A stretch of 64,000 nt of DNA, taken from Dioszegia crocea (Eukaryota; Basidiomycota; Tremellomycetes; Tremellales; Bulleribasidiaceae). Positions 21,873-34,015 of this stretch are shown here, piece after piece; position 1 is the stretch's first letter; every line of letters starts with the position of its first letter. Below the pieces are notes generated by a model that had not been told where the DNA came from, did not search any database, and saw only the letters and a list, made by a program, of their open reading frames with translations. The translations under genes and the position numbers were made by a program. The DNA lies in NCBI GenBank assembly GCA_001600615.1, contig BCKK01000008.1, positions 1 to 64,000 of the forward strand, in the 5' to 3' direction.

Positions 21873-22468
21873 ATGCTCCACGGCCCTTCATCCATCTTGG
21901 CCCTGGCCCTTCTACCTTTAGCTCTGAGTCTCGCTTCACCCCTCTCCTCCAGCCTCATCCATACCGAACCCCACCTCATCAAGCGAGGAAGCGGCGATCT
22001 TACTCGCTATGTGACAATGGTGATTAAACCACCTGCCCAAAAGGTTGCGTTGGCCAACACGCCCAAGATTCTTTACCTTGACGATTCTCGGCAAGTCGTC
22101 GAGGTATTCCTGACTGACATCATGTTGATCAATCAACATGATCAGGAGAAGGGCGGCGCACTTGACCGTAAGAGGACGATTCGAGCGTTTCAGTTCAATC
22201 CGGGACCTGGAGAGAAGACTATCGACGTGAGTTGCTTTTGTAGGCCGAGAATGAGCTGACGTGAGCACAGTGTACTCTCGATATTGACGAGACGGTCCCT
22301 TGGGTGGATGATGAGGTTGAGAATAGGGCAATATTCACTTTCCAAGCTCGGGCGGAATACCTTTGGCCGTGCGGAGTGCCTGATAAGGAGACGAGGAAGT
22401 GGGCGACAGTGAATTGTCCGTTGACGCAAGTCGTTTGCGATAAGGCTGCGTGGCCGGAAAAGGCCTGA
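21873..22468 (+). CDS. Small secreted protein, tandem family member 3
   Basis: Exons 21873-22226 and 22271-22468 join in phase 0, giving 183 residues. A signal peptide (MLHGPSSILALALLPLALSLA) is followed by a dibasic site at LIKR, cutting before GSGDLTRYV. Exon 2 begins CTLDIDETVPW and contains WPCGVP, VNCP and VVCDKAAWPEKA, matching member 2 particularly well at the C-terminus. The intron falls at exactly the same place before the first conserved Cys as in the two upstream copies. No known domain. Confidence 0.8.
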
Positions 22469-22687
22469 GCTGAGGACTGGGGGCGGAAGATTGCAGAATG
22501 TAGCTTAACATCAGTTTGCTTTTAGATCTTCACATCCAGTCTGTATGTCAGCTTGCTTAGACCTGTTAGCTATCGGTACATGATCTTGTATACCTGTACA
22601 TTCAGTGTATGAATCTCCAGATCCTCAATTCCTGCATGTTGTATATGTCCAATATTGATCACCTGTATGTAAAATGAGTCTGATGAG

Positions 22688-25600
22688 CTATTTATACGAT
22701 GAATGACCTCCTAAACCTGGCCTAGCCAGCAGATCATACCCCTGGACCTCCTCTCGCTCCCCTTGATCAAGGCCCAACCCGACCCCGAACGTACTCATCA
22801 TAGAGCTTCTATCCCCCTTCTTCCCCATCCCCACCGCAAGACCTGCAGTCCTCGGACTCCTCCCTTCCGCCCCTCCCGTCAAATCAGATGTGGACCCAAA
22901 CGAGACACCCAGGCCAAAGCCCCGGCTGACCGGGGACGGAGACGTGTATAGCGCCGAAGTACTGGTTGATGTGCTAAGAGTAGGCATGGCAGTGCGAGGG
23001 TAGAGTTGGGTCCGGTGTGAAGGGGTGGTAGTAGTGGCTGGCGTGTAGGGATATCGGGCGTTATTGGATCCTGTTGTAGAAGTTGATGAAGTTGATGAAC
23101 GGGAAGTACGGTTTGAAGGGGAAGGTGTGGGTGGATGTCGAGCTAAGTGTAGGATCTGTTGATGGATTGGGTATTGAAGGTCTGGGTCTGGGATCTGGAC
23201 TATCAGCTCAAGTACAATGGAAGGAGAAGGGACAAACTTACCATAGCTGCAATCTGCCTTAAAAGCCACACAACCCTTCTCTGATCTTCACCATCCCATC
23301 CCGATACGAGCTCATCCGCATACCCCATTTCTCCAAGGACGAATCCTTCCACCGCCCGCTTAACGTCCTCAGGCCTCATCCCTGCTCTCGTCCCCATTCC
23401 TGATGACCCGTCAGCCGACATCGGGCTCGTAAAGAGCGCAAGCAGCTGAGCGAGGGGTAAATCTGTTCGTTTGGTAGGTGCCAATTCGTCAATCGGATCA
23501 AGAGACCGGGTATGGTCGGAAGTGTACCGCCTTCGAGGACCTGCAGAGGCTGTTGGAGGAGTGGTGAATGATGGTGAGAAGGGATCTAGACCCGGAGTTG
23601 CCGGACTAGACCTGGTTGAAGGGAATGAATAATCGGCAGTAGCAGATTCAAATCGAGGTGAAGAGAGTGAGAGCTCGTCTGCGTATTGCCGCTCTGGTGA
23701 TAATTCCAGATCAACCACGACAAATTGTCTATTCTGCTTTTGACGCAATTTGCGAGCGTGCGCATCGATAGGTGTTGAAGGCTCGGAATCGTATGAGGAA
23801 TATGGATTGGGGTTGGGGTTGGCGTCAAGGCCTAGAGATAGCGATGGGGGTTTATGGGTAGTAGAGATGGGTGTAAGGATTGTAGTGTTTGGATCAGGGA
23901 AGAGACGGAGTAGACTTAGATTGAAACCATCGTAATCTATCGGATGACGAGTTTCGAGATCTAGTGCAGAGATGAGACTGTGGAATGAACCATCGGGTGA
24001 TGAAGCGCGTGAAGTTCCCGAGCGGTGTGATCGGACCGAACGAGGAATACCTAGAGAGGTATGTCCGCCAGTAGGCGAGAGGGAGAGTCGATGACCTTTG
24101 CCCCTGTGCGTGTGTGAAGAGTGGGAAGAGGAAGAGTGAGAGTCGGCCGATGGAGCTAGAGCAGATTCCGAGCGGGAAGGGAAGAAAGTTCGGTAGGGCG
24201 ATGTAGGTGTTGGTGTGGAAGTATGAGATTCGGCCAGAGTAGCGTAGGTGATTTCGATCGATTCATCCAGTTTAAGACGGGTAGGACTGGGTTGAACCGT
24301 CACTGCTTCTTCTGAATGACCTACTTTGGCCTCGCGGATTGAGAATGTATAGGTGTAATTGCTGAATACCGAAGATCGCTGACCGGCAGCGCCTTCCCCA
24401 AGTCCTGCCCCAGCTCCTAGTTCGAGCCGATCATCATCCGGATGAACTCGAGTTGAGTAACAACTACTAAGTGAGAACTCAGAGTTCGCACCTGTACTCT
24501 TCCTCTTGACTTTGATGGTCTCCTCCGCCCCATCCTCCTCCTCCTCAATACGTCGATGATAGTATGAATCAATCTCGTAACTGACATTCCGGCTATGCGG
24601 CTCGTACACCGATAAATCCTTCGACGCCCCACTCCCATCGTCCAAGAAAGCGGCAAGGCTGAGTTCCGATCGAGCATCATCACCCATCCGCTGTTCTTGT
24701 CGATCCCGATCCACCGCCGCTCGTGTTCCCAAGCGTATCGGCGATCCGGGCAGGGGAATATCGAACCGTGTCCTTATATCCCCAAAGACCGCCGCTAGAT
24801 CCATTACATCCCTCTTCCCTACCAACCTGCCCTCCAGCATGTCTAGGGTAGACGCCGCCGTCTCGCGCCCTGTCCCAAAGTACCAATCGGCCCCACCGCC
24901 CACGTGCAACCTATACCGCGCCTCGACAATGTAATCGAGAAGGATGAGCCGGACATCGGCGGTATCGGACGTGGTAAGGATTTGGGATAAGAGGTCTGAT
25001 GCCAGACTGGGCGTGGAGCTAAGGGATGGGGATAAGGCGGGTATAGAATCGGTACTGGTGACGGATTGGAATGAAGTAAGACTTGATGATTTTAGAGGAC
25101 TTGGGATGGGGCTAGGACCAGGGCTGAATTGGAAGAATGGCTGATTGGGGCCGAAGACTGATGGGAGGGATGGTCGACGGGCAGGATCAAAGCCTGCTGG
25201 AAGGCCCAGAAGGGGGGATTTGGTCTTGGGAGGAATGAAGGATTTACGATTGGCCTTCTTGTTGGAGGCGAAGAGGGAACTCAAAACCTTTTTCGTTGAG
25301 GGTGGAGTAGAGATTTTGGGTATGGATGTAGATGATGATGTTCGAGTAGGAGTAGGAGGGAGTTTACCGAATGAGTATTGTTCCATGGTGTCGACTGGAA
25401 CTTCGGCTTCATCCCTATTCTCTAATCCCAATTGGGAGAGGATGACCTCAAATACCGCCTGAATCCCATCATCCCTCACTCTCTCGCGGATAAAGACGAG
25501 ATCGTCGTGTACCTTTTGGTGCGCACAGCCGCAATTGAGCCGCCGGATAGCCCAGGCTTTGATGATGTGATGCGGATCGTAAGATGCTTTGATGTTGGCA

Positions 25601-26416
25601 TGTTCGATATGGGATTTGAGCCGAGAGATGAGTTGGAAAGAAGTCACAAAACCTAGGTCGAATCGGATCCGGCGGACGATGGGGAGTATGAGGGTTCGTA
25701 GTGATGATGCAGTCCCTTGACATTGGAGCTGGGTATCAGCACGAGATCGTCTACTATGCCTTGAGAAACCAAGACTCACCTCAAACTCGAGCTCTGCCAA
25801 CGCCTTGGCGATCCCATCAGCCATCCCTGACTGGCTCACGTCATCCACTATTAACCGCCTCCATACCGCCCCTATATGCTCCAACACCAACTCCGTCACT
25901 GGCGCGACAAGGTCCTCCTCACTAAAGATGTGATTGCCGTCAATGAGGGACAGGAGGGCATCGACGAGCGTGTCCCTATCGAGATTGGCGAGCTGAAATG
26001 CGGATAGAGATGCGGGGGTGTAGAAGAAGTGAGCTTGAACTTCGGTAGGGACCGTGATGAGGGATAAGAAAGGGAAGAGGGTGATGATGGAGGGTGTCTG
26101 CAGGGCGGTGTAGAGGTCTTGCACTATGTGCAGCTGAGGCATCAGCAAATTTCCCTACCTGACGACCAAGACTTACCTCGTCTAGAAGTGTGCGTAAACC
26201 CTCGCACCAATCCCTCACTCTCGTTCCCCTCAATACACCGCGCCAGGCAAACTCCTCGAAAGCTCCGGCAATGACTTGGACCGTGACTTCTCTAGAAGCA
26301 AGCAAGCGGTGAAGGGCGTCGGTATCGGCAGAGAGGGTGCAGACTGATGTGGTCGAAGTGTAGGGCGACCCGAGTGGGAGGTAGGGAGTAGGCATACTGT
26401 GAATCTGCGAAGGCAT
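22688..26416 (-). CDS. Large uncharacterised protein (1195 aa)
   Basis: Four exons keep frame: 26416-26177, 26133-25780, 25728-23242 and 23194-22688. Residues 1 to about 330 look like a folded all-helical region (for example RIRFDLGFVTSFQLISRLK and IIKAWAIRRLNCGCAHQK). Residues 330 to about 430 are Ser/Pro-rich, and 430-520 is a second conserved-looking helical stretch. A long Ser-rich disordered region follows, then a helical segment near 970-1025 (EDVKRAVEGFVLGEMG, QRRVVWLLRQIAAM) and a Ser/Thr-rich tail. There is no signal peptide or membrane span. I do not recognise a named domain; a cytoplasmic scaffold is compatible with the layout but unproven. It is convergent with the secreted-protein cluster. 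Confidence 0.8.
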
Positions 26417-27800
26417 CTGGGGCGGGACAGGGGAGTAAGGTTGGCCAATAATGTTATAGGAGGTGATGGAGGGTGAAGAAAATGTGACGAGTGTGAAATT
26501 TTGGGGGACGCGAGGATGTGGAGATCGAGCCTAGTGATCGTCAGGTGTGAAGTGGGTTTCAAGGTGAGACATGGGAATGGGTATGTATTGTTGATCGAGC
26601 GGCGAGACCCTGATGTCTCAGACAACGAATGGGCCAGTAGCTCAACAACAATTCGGGGGTGTGCACTGATGGGAGTGGTGAAGTGGCGGACTTTCTATAT
26701 CGGTGGTGTCGCTACCCTGATTGAAATGCCAGGCGTTGTCGTCCGATCCAACCCCTTGCTGACACAGGTATCAAGGGGTGAGGCGCGGTAACCAGATCTG
26801 AAAATCTATCGTTTCTGCTTCGTCAGTGCGGACAAGAAGGGGGTAGTGGCGTCTTAAAGGATAGCAATGAAACGCTTACTCTTCTTTTAACCGCCCCTAA
26901 ACACACATACACACACACTCTACCGCATTTCGTGCCTGTCTCATCCCTCCCTTTCCTCATAATATGACAGATCCTAGGGTTCTTGCGCAGCAGATTGACC
27001 GTTCCCGAAGGATCGGATCGGCTTCGAAGCTCGAAGCTCGAAGTCGCGTCCGCCAATCGGGTTTGGTGGAGTCGGAGGGGGATTGGGCGCTGTTGGACGG
27101 GTAGTGGGGGATGAGCGTACATACGAGTCTTGCGCCCACCTCACAGATAAAGCGTAAAGCTTGTGAGGGAATGCACAGTATTAAGCATCAGCAGGCTTCA
27201 CATATCAACCCCGCTCGAGCTCAACCGTCGCTCCGGCGCGACCTCAGGTGTGCTTGACGATCAACATATGCCCGACTTGACGACGGTCTCAAAGCTTTGA
27301 CATGCTCTTCTTCGGATTTTCCTTGATCCAGGGAAAACTTCGGGCCCTCATCTCCGATCGTCGGTACACACACACACACACCCCCTTTGAATCGTCAGAT
27401 CGCGTCAGATCTATATCTGATTTCCCCCTCCTTTGGAGCTCCTTCGGGTAAGGTGTTTTCGGAGAAGATGGTCCTCAACTCGATGAGAGCGCTCGCTTGT
27501 GCTGAAGATAATTGTGACGATAAATCTTGGAACAACGCCGTGTACTTCCCGATGCCAGTCTACGTATAGATGTTGTGAGCGCGAGAAATAAGGGCAGGAG
27601 TTCCGCCCTTCCGCCGGAAAGCAAAAAGGCGGAGATCATCCCGTATCTCCGTTCTGGCCCGAAGCCCGAGGTCGGAGCCGAGGCTCGGTCTGCCGAGATC
27701 GATCGTTACGTGACGTCACGCCAAGATCTAATCGTTATCAGTGAGGTATAAGATGGAGCTTCAGTTGGCCGTCCGCCCTATTCAAAGCCACAAGCTCATC
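26417..27800. other. 1.4 kb intergenic with AC microsatellites and a CRE
   Basis: This holds the upstream region of the 22688-26416 gene and the promoter of the first reductase. Simple AC repeats occur at about 26900-26919 and 27366-27381. A full palindromic CRE, TGACGTCA, lies at 27711-27718, 90 bases before the start at 27801. Short open frames here have no splice or homology support. Confidence 0.5.
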
Positions 27801-29480
27801 ATGACTGCCCGAAAGCCTACTCTGATCATTCACGGTGCTACATCCTTCACCGCTAGAGCTTTACTACGGTACCTTGACACTCACCCAGACGGGGATGACT
27901 TCGAGTACATTCTCGCGGGGCGAACGAAGGCGAGATTGGACGAGATAAACGATAGGTTTGTTAGGAAGAGGGAGGTGATTATTGTCGATCTGGAAGATGC
28001 AGAGTCTGTGAAAGCTTTGATGCAGAAGGGAGATGTTGTGCTGAATCTTGCTGGTGAGCCTGACCTGATTGCGCAATGACTACGCTGATAGACAGGTCCG
28101 TACAGGTGGTACAATGCAGAGGCTCTGATCAAGTAAGCCCTTCTCATCTCTTTGTGCTCTGCTAGCTATCTGCTGAACCTAAGGGAATGCGCAGAAACAG
28201 GGAAACATTACCTGGACCTGACCGGCGAGAAAGCCTGGCTATCACGAGACATTATTCCCAAATACCATCACATCGCCGCCGAAACGGGTGCATGTATAGT
28301 ACCCAGTTGCGGTTTTGATTCAGTCCCATCGTGAGTGAGCCTAGTCCCTCAGCTTATACCGCAGAGATCTCATCATGTACTCTGCTCTGTCAACACTACA
28401 AACTGCTTATCCCGAGCTGTACATCACCAAGTCTACAGCAATGTGGGAGATGCAAGGGACGTTCTCAGGCGGCACTATCGCGTCTTTATTCGCCAAGACA
28501 GAACTTCCACCCGAGTATAGGGATGCTAAGTACAGTGGAGAATGGGCTATGACTCGTAAGTACACACTACCCGTCGGAAGATGAAATCTGATCCAGTTCA
28601 GCTACGCCCGGCCTCACCCGCTTACCTCGACCAATAATCACCCTCTCTCACCCTCTCTTACGTTCCCCCACCCGAGTAGGCTGTTTCTTCATTATGCAGC
28701 CGTACAACCTCGCCATCATTCGCCGATCGGGATACCTCTCTCGCCTTTCGGTAGCCACCGCTCCTGCCGGAAATTCAACTGGACAGTCAACCAAGAAGGC
28801 CGAGCCGATTCACTGGGAGAAGGTAGAGTATGAAGAAGGAATCTCGACCGGTGGAAGTCGTGTATTGGCGTTCTTGATCAGTACGAGCCTACTAGTCGTT
28901 TCTGGATTATTCAACTATTCCGGCCTGGTATGTCTAGTCTCGGCAGACTGCTCGTGCTGAGAGAACAGTTTCGGAAGCTGGTCAAGTATTGTACCCCAGA
29001 GCAAGGAACGGGGGCATCGGATGAGTAAGCTCCGCCCCTGCTTGAGCTTTCCACGGGCACCAAGCTGATCAATCAGACAGATAGCCAAGGGATACTTGAC
29101 CATCTCAAGCCTGTCCTTGACTCCTGATCCGGATGTTGCGATATTGACGACCTATGAAGGGAAGGGTGATCCGGGATATGTTCACACGTGCCGTAAGCAT
29201 TTTCCTACAGACACTCATCCTCTCCCTCGAGCTTCGAGGTAATGACAATGATCATATGCTAATGGTATTAGACCTCTTAGCTGAATGTGCGCTTTCTCTT
29301 GTACTACCTATACCGGAAGGGATCAGCCTGCCACCCCTCGCCAAGCGCGGCGGGTGCCTTACACCGTCGACAGCGATGGGTCAGGTCTTGATTGCTCGTC
29401 TGAGGATCTCAGGGAGTAGCGTAAGGAGCGAGCTCTTAGTTGCTAGTCAGGGCGTTGAGGAGGAGGCGAAGAACAGGTGA
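27801..29480 (+). CDS. Saccharopine-dehydrogenase-like oxidoreductase, copy 1
   Basis: Eight exons keep frame: 27801-28053, 28096-28132, 28184-28330, 28365-28555, 28602-28927, 28969-29024, 29077-29192 and 29272-29480, giving 444 residues. The N-terminal Rossmann motif HGATSFTARALLRYL plus ILAGRTKARLDEI and VVLNLAG is typical of the SCCPDH/trans-acting enoyl reductase family. WYNAEALIKECAETGKHYLDLTGE and CGFDSVPS are further family blocks. A hydrophobic segment (VLAFLISTSLLVVSGLF, about residues 290-306) suggests membrane or lipid-droplet association, as for human SCCPDH. The C-terminus GGCLTPSTAMGQVLI is the conserved end. It is unlikely to be a true lysine-pathway enzyme. An in-frame ATG at 27741 exists, but the paralogue starts at the position used here. 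Confidence 0.85.
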
Positions 29481-29856
29481 GGTTTGTAAGGTTAATCAGC
29501 AGTCAGAAATGATGAATCCGGATCAATTGCCACTTGCCGTGTCCAGATTCCAGACTTCCGGACGAAGATTGAGATCAAAGCTGTTGCATCAGCGACAATT
29601 GAGCTGGGCCTCGAGTTCAGAGTTCCTATGTCCGAGTAGGCCTGTTCGGTGTGTTCTTCGGACCTGATGAGCGTGAGCCAGGTATGGTATGATTACATGG
29701 CGCAGATACTGTACAAATCCTACACATTCACAGGCACCATCGCCAAAATGACGTCACAACATTCCTCACTGCGTCCCTGCAACTCCCAAAATCTGCCATC
29801 TATCTTTGATACATCTGACCATCCACAGCTTTCCAGCTCTCACGCCTCGATACAAT
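29481..29856. promoter_or_regulatory. Promoter of reductase copy 2, with CRE
   Basis: The palindromic TGACGTCA at 29749-29756 lies 108 bases before the start at 29857, mirroring the CRE in front of copy 1. No other gene in the interval. Confidence 0.5.
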
Positions 29857-31652
29857 ATGCACAACCCAACGCTGATCGTACACGGAGCCTCCTCATTCAC
29901 AGCGAAAGAGTTACTCCGATACCTCGATTCGCACCCGGACGCAGGATCATTCGAATTCATTCTTGCCGGCCGGACCAAAACGAAGTTGGACAAGGCGAAT
30001 GAAAAGCTGAAGAAGAAGAGAGAAGTTGTCGTGGTGGATTTGGAAAATGAGAGTAGTGTGAAGAGTCTAGTGGCGAAAGGAGAAGTCGTCATCAATCTTG
30101 CGGGTAAGTTGCCTTTTCGCGTTCCTTTAAGAAGAGTTGGGATTCAGCTGACGCGTTAGGTCCGTTTAGGTGGTATAACGCGGAAGCGCTCATCAAGTCA
30201 GCTGCTTCCCTGCGATGAGATGTCAGTACATAGCTGACCTTTAGGGAATGCGCCGCTACGGGCAAGCACTACATTGACCTGACAGGCGAGCAATCATGGC
30301 TTGCAAGGGATATCATCCCAAAGTACAACTACCTCGCTTCAAAGACTGGAGCTTGTATCGTTCCGAGCTGCGGCGTTGATTCGATCCCATCGTAAGTATC
30401 GAACCTTGGTCAATAGCCCGGTCAGTATGGCTGACACAGTCAGGGATATCTCCCTCTACTCTGCTCTGTCGACCCTCCAGGCTTCTCATCCCGATCTGAG
30501 CATCACGAAATCTACCGCCATGTTTGGAGCTGAGGGGACTGTATCGGGAGGAACTGTCGCTTCGCTCTATGCGGAGATTGAGCAGCCGGAGGAGTATGCT
30601 CCAGGCCAATATAGGGGAGAATGGTGTTTAACACGTATGTCCTGCGCAACCCTCTTCTTCCTCTCCAGGCAGTTCAATCTTGAAGTTGCCTGCCCCAAGA
30701 GACAACCCGCTGATCCTATCGCAGCAAACTACAAACCCTCTCCACCTCCACGACCAATAATCACCCTTTCTCACCCTTTACTCCCCTTCGCACCCAAAAT
30801 CGGCGCATTCTTCGTAATGTTCCCATTCAACAGCACTATCGTCAGGCGATCATGGTATCTATCCCGTTTGCCCGATAACCGACCGTCACCCAATCCTTTC
30901 TCCGACTCGGCTTCGGCGTCATCGGGTAAAGGGGAAGAACCCAAGCATGGTCCTGAGCTAGATTATGAGGAAGGAATGGATGTGGGCAAAAGCAAGATTG
31001 TGGCTGGTCTGATCAGTGTGGGGCTTTTTGGGTTCTTTGCCCTCTTCAGCTATTCATCTTTGGTACGTCCCTTGACTCCTACTAGGGCTGATTGGGCAGT
31101 TTAGGAAATTGGTCAAATACGTCGCGCCGGCTCAAGGAACTGGAGCGTCTGATGAGTGAGTCGCAATCTGTGGTTTTGGCTTCAAGGGGTTTGGCTAATC
31201 TGGTAGAAAACTTCAAAAGGGTAAACTCAAGGTGACGAGTCTGTCTCTAACGACCGACCCCAACATTGCAGTCTTGACGACTTACTTTGGACAAGGCGAT
31301 CCGGGATATATCCACACATGCCGTATGTGTCCCATCTTGCCCTCCACTTGATGGCCCTCCCTCATCTCCCTCCATTCCATCTCTACATATACCTTACCGA
31401 ACGGATCCTACAGTCCTGAGCTGTATCGGTAAACCTCAAGCTGACGCCCCAGACCTATTGGCCGAATCTGCCCTCTCCCTCGTCCTACCCCCGCCTAAGG
31501 GAACATCCCTCCCACCTCTATTCAAACGAGGCGGCTGCTTGACACCTTCAACCGCGATGGGTCAGGTATTGATTCAGCGTTTGAACGATACGGGGAATAG
31601 CGTCAAGAGCGAGTTGTTGATAGGAGGTACCGAGTCTAGGAAGAGGCGATGA
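29857..31652 (+). CDS. Saccharopine-dehydrogenase-like oxidoreductase, copy 2
   Basis: Eight exons: 29857-30103, 30160-30196, 30245-30391, 30444-30634, 30725-31062, 31100-31155, 31207-31322 and 31453-31652, giving 443 residues. Exons 2, 3, 4, 6 and 7 have exactly the same lengths as in copy 1 (37, 147, 191, 56 and 116 bases) and all phases agree, proving tandem duplication. HGASSFTAKELLRYL is the dinucleotide-binding motif and IVAGLISVGLFGFFALF the hydrophobic segment. The second intron uses a weaker GTCAGC donor. Copy 2 keeps the family blocks, so both are probably functional. Substrate unknown; lipid-related oxidoreductase by family. Confidence 0.85.
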
Positions 31653-31915
31653 TGAGTTGTAGGTACGATTACATTACGATTCACGTTTCTGGATCTGCGC
31701 TCCAATACTGACTGGCCTTTTGGACTTATACGCTGATTTGCGGTTAGAGCTTACCAAGTCCTGGAGAATGCAGCCGAGCGTATTCCAATACTCTGATCGA
31801 GCCTAGATACTCAGCTCGTTTGTAACCCAACTATATGCATGGATGCTGTCTGCAAAACAGATTACAAACAACCTGGCCTCCCCGCGCCCTGAGTACATCT
31901 CCATACTGAATCATC

Positions 31916-32829
31916 TCATCGCCTCGTACAACTGCAGACTGCATTGGTGATGAACCATGTCCTCCTCTCTATCTCGTGGGTCTGACACCGTGCCGTCTGC
32001 TGAGCTCCTTGTCCTTCTCCTCTTCGCTCCTCGCAGCAAAAGTCTTCAAGCGTCTCGAATGAAGGCGACTTGAGGCGACATTCAAAGCCGAGCGTAGCGA
32101 CCTCACCATACAAATCCACAATCTTGCCGAGAATCTTGCCGATCGCCGCGTTGTCGCGCTCTTCCTGGTCTGCCATACCCTTCGTCAACTTTTCGATCCG
32201 GTCAATCGCTGTTGAAACGTCATCATCGCGAGCGCCCCTGACTTTCGTGGGCTTGGTCGAGTAATGCCGTTTGTATGCCCTTTTGGACTCGGTCAGAGCG
32301 ATCCGAGCTTGAGTGAGGCTTTCTCGACCCTTGGTAATCTCACTTTGGGTCGTTTGGAAGCGATCGGTGATTTCTTTCGAGAGCGCAATGAAGGTGTCGA
32401 AGCCCGTACTGAGGGTTTCGAGAACGCTTTTGTACCTCGTGAGGTCGTCCAGTGTGAGATTTGTCCATTGAGTGAGGGTAGGCTTGATGGGAGGGGCGGA
32501 CTCGTTGTCTGTAGCTGTAGACTGCTAGTCGTGTCAGCACCTGGTTCCAAGTCTCCCAACCACACTCCTGTCATGGCATGGGAATACGAGCTACTCACAT
32601 TTGTCTTGAGGTCTTGAAGTCGGATTTGATCCTCAACCACACTGATATGTGCCGTCAGTATGGCTTTCCCCATCGCCAGGTCATCGGAGTTCGGCAAGCG
32701 GGACGAGAGGGAGCAGGACCTGAGTGAAGAAGGGAGCAAGTGCTGGCTGGCCCGCGAGATAACACCTCGAAGGGTGCTCTTGGGTGCTGTCTTGCTGGGA
32801 TCCGGAGCGGTCTTGTAGTAAGTTGTCAT
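31916..32829 (-). CDS. Helical paralogue A (278 aa), single-intron
   Basis: Exons 32829-32599 (77 codons) and 32521-31916 join in phase 0. The first exon begins MTTYYKTAPDPSKTAPKST. Exon 2 carries the shared signature QWTNLTLDDLTRYKSVLETL, then long Glu/Arg/Lys helices compatible with coiled coil, and LKSPSFETLEDF near the end. The gene at 33106 has the equivalent W..LS.DDLTEY and LGSPSFMSF blocks, similar length and a phase-0 intron, so the two are paralogues. There is no signal peptide or membrane segment. No recognised domain. The last 40 residues are Cys/Arg-rich and may be poorly conserved. Confidence 0.68.
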
Positions 32830-33105
32830 GTTGGCAAGATGTGGCGGATGATGTGTGAAGTCGGCAAGCGCGGGGCAGGTCGAGATAGGTAGTAAATGGT
32901 GGTAAGGGATGAGGGGAAAGGTGTTGCTGCGCTGCTCCGGAAAAGGCTAGCCGTGAGGGTGAGGCGCAAGTCAGCCTGCTGCGGGAGAGAGGACAAAGGA
33001 GAAGTGAAATGTGTCAAACATCCTTTGCCAACTCGACACATTCCTTGACCATGCCAAGCATAGCTGTAAGTACCCCTAGCTTACTCAGCGGTGACAAGTA
33101 CTTGA

Positions 33106-34015
33106 TTAGCATTTATGATATGTTAGTATGCCACAACGATGAGTGCAGATGCATAAGCCTACGAATCCCCAAAAGTTGGGAGAGTACTCCACGGAGCCTC
33201 CCTTCTCGAGCTGCGCTGGCTCATGATCTCATCCCTCACAGTCTGGCCCACACAACGAGTCCAAAGCCAACCCAATATTCTCGCCCGCCCTGACCCAAGG
33301 ACACCAGCCCTCCGCCTCTTGACTCTCCTTGAAGCTCATGAATGATGGTGATCCCAAGCTGAATTGAGATTCAAGCGCATCAAGCTCGCCTGCCACCTTC
33401 CCGACATGCGCTCGAGCAAATTCGACCTTGGCCGCATTAGCCTGAGTTTGTACCGAGATACGACTTCTCGTCCTTTCCGCTTGAGATATTTCCGCCCGGA
33501 CTCTGGCCTCATGCCTCCGCCGATCATTTGCCGATATAGTAGGATCGGCAAGTGATATCCTCGCAGCGCTTGGCCTCTGGAGTAAGAGGAGCGTACCTCG
33601 ATCTGTTCTCCGTTGAGATTCCAGCCGTTCTTGGAGCGTACTGACACTTGCCAGAGTGGATTGATAGGCGGAGAGTCGATTGCTGTATTCCGTCAGGTCG
33701 TCATCACTGAGTTCAAGCCATTGCGCTGCGGTCGGATTGTCGCGTGAGGATGCGGCCTGTGGAATATTCAGCTGACATGCTTACATCAAGCGATAAGGAA
33801 GTTCAGTCGGGGACCAAAGCAAGTCTACTCACATTGCCACGACGGATCTGACGCTCCTTGTCGATTGAGCTGAGTAGCTCAATCGCCATACGCATCTGCT
33901 GTACCAGATATCTCGAGTCCTCTGTTAGTTGCATGGGGGGTGCTGACGCCTCAGGAATATCATCAAGCATGTTCGAACCATTGTCCAATCGTGGAATAGG
34001 AAGAGGGCGGTCCAT
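33106..34015 (-). CDS. Helical paralogue B (277 aa), single-intron
   Basis: Exons 34015-33833 (61 codons) and 33756-33106 join in phase 0 across a 76-base intron with a CAGCTGA branch region. The product starts MDRPLPIPRLDNGSN. After the junction it reads QWLELSDDDLTEYSNRLSAY, matching paralogue A, followed by heptad-like helices and a GSPSF block. The longest unspliced frame in this stretch is a different, out-of-frame one, so automatic annotation could easily miss the gene. The final 30 residues (Cys-rich) depend on no further intron near 33240 and are less certain. Confidence 0.62.
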
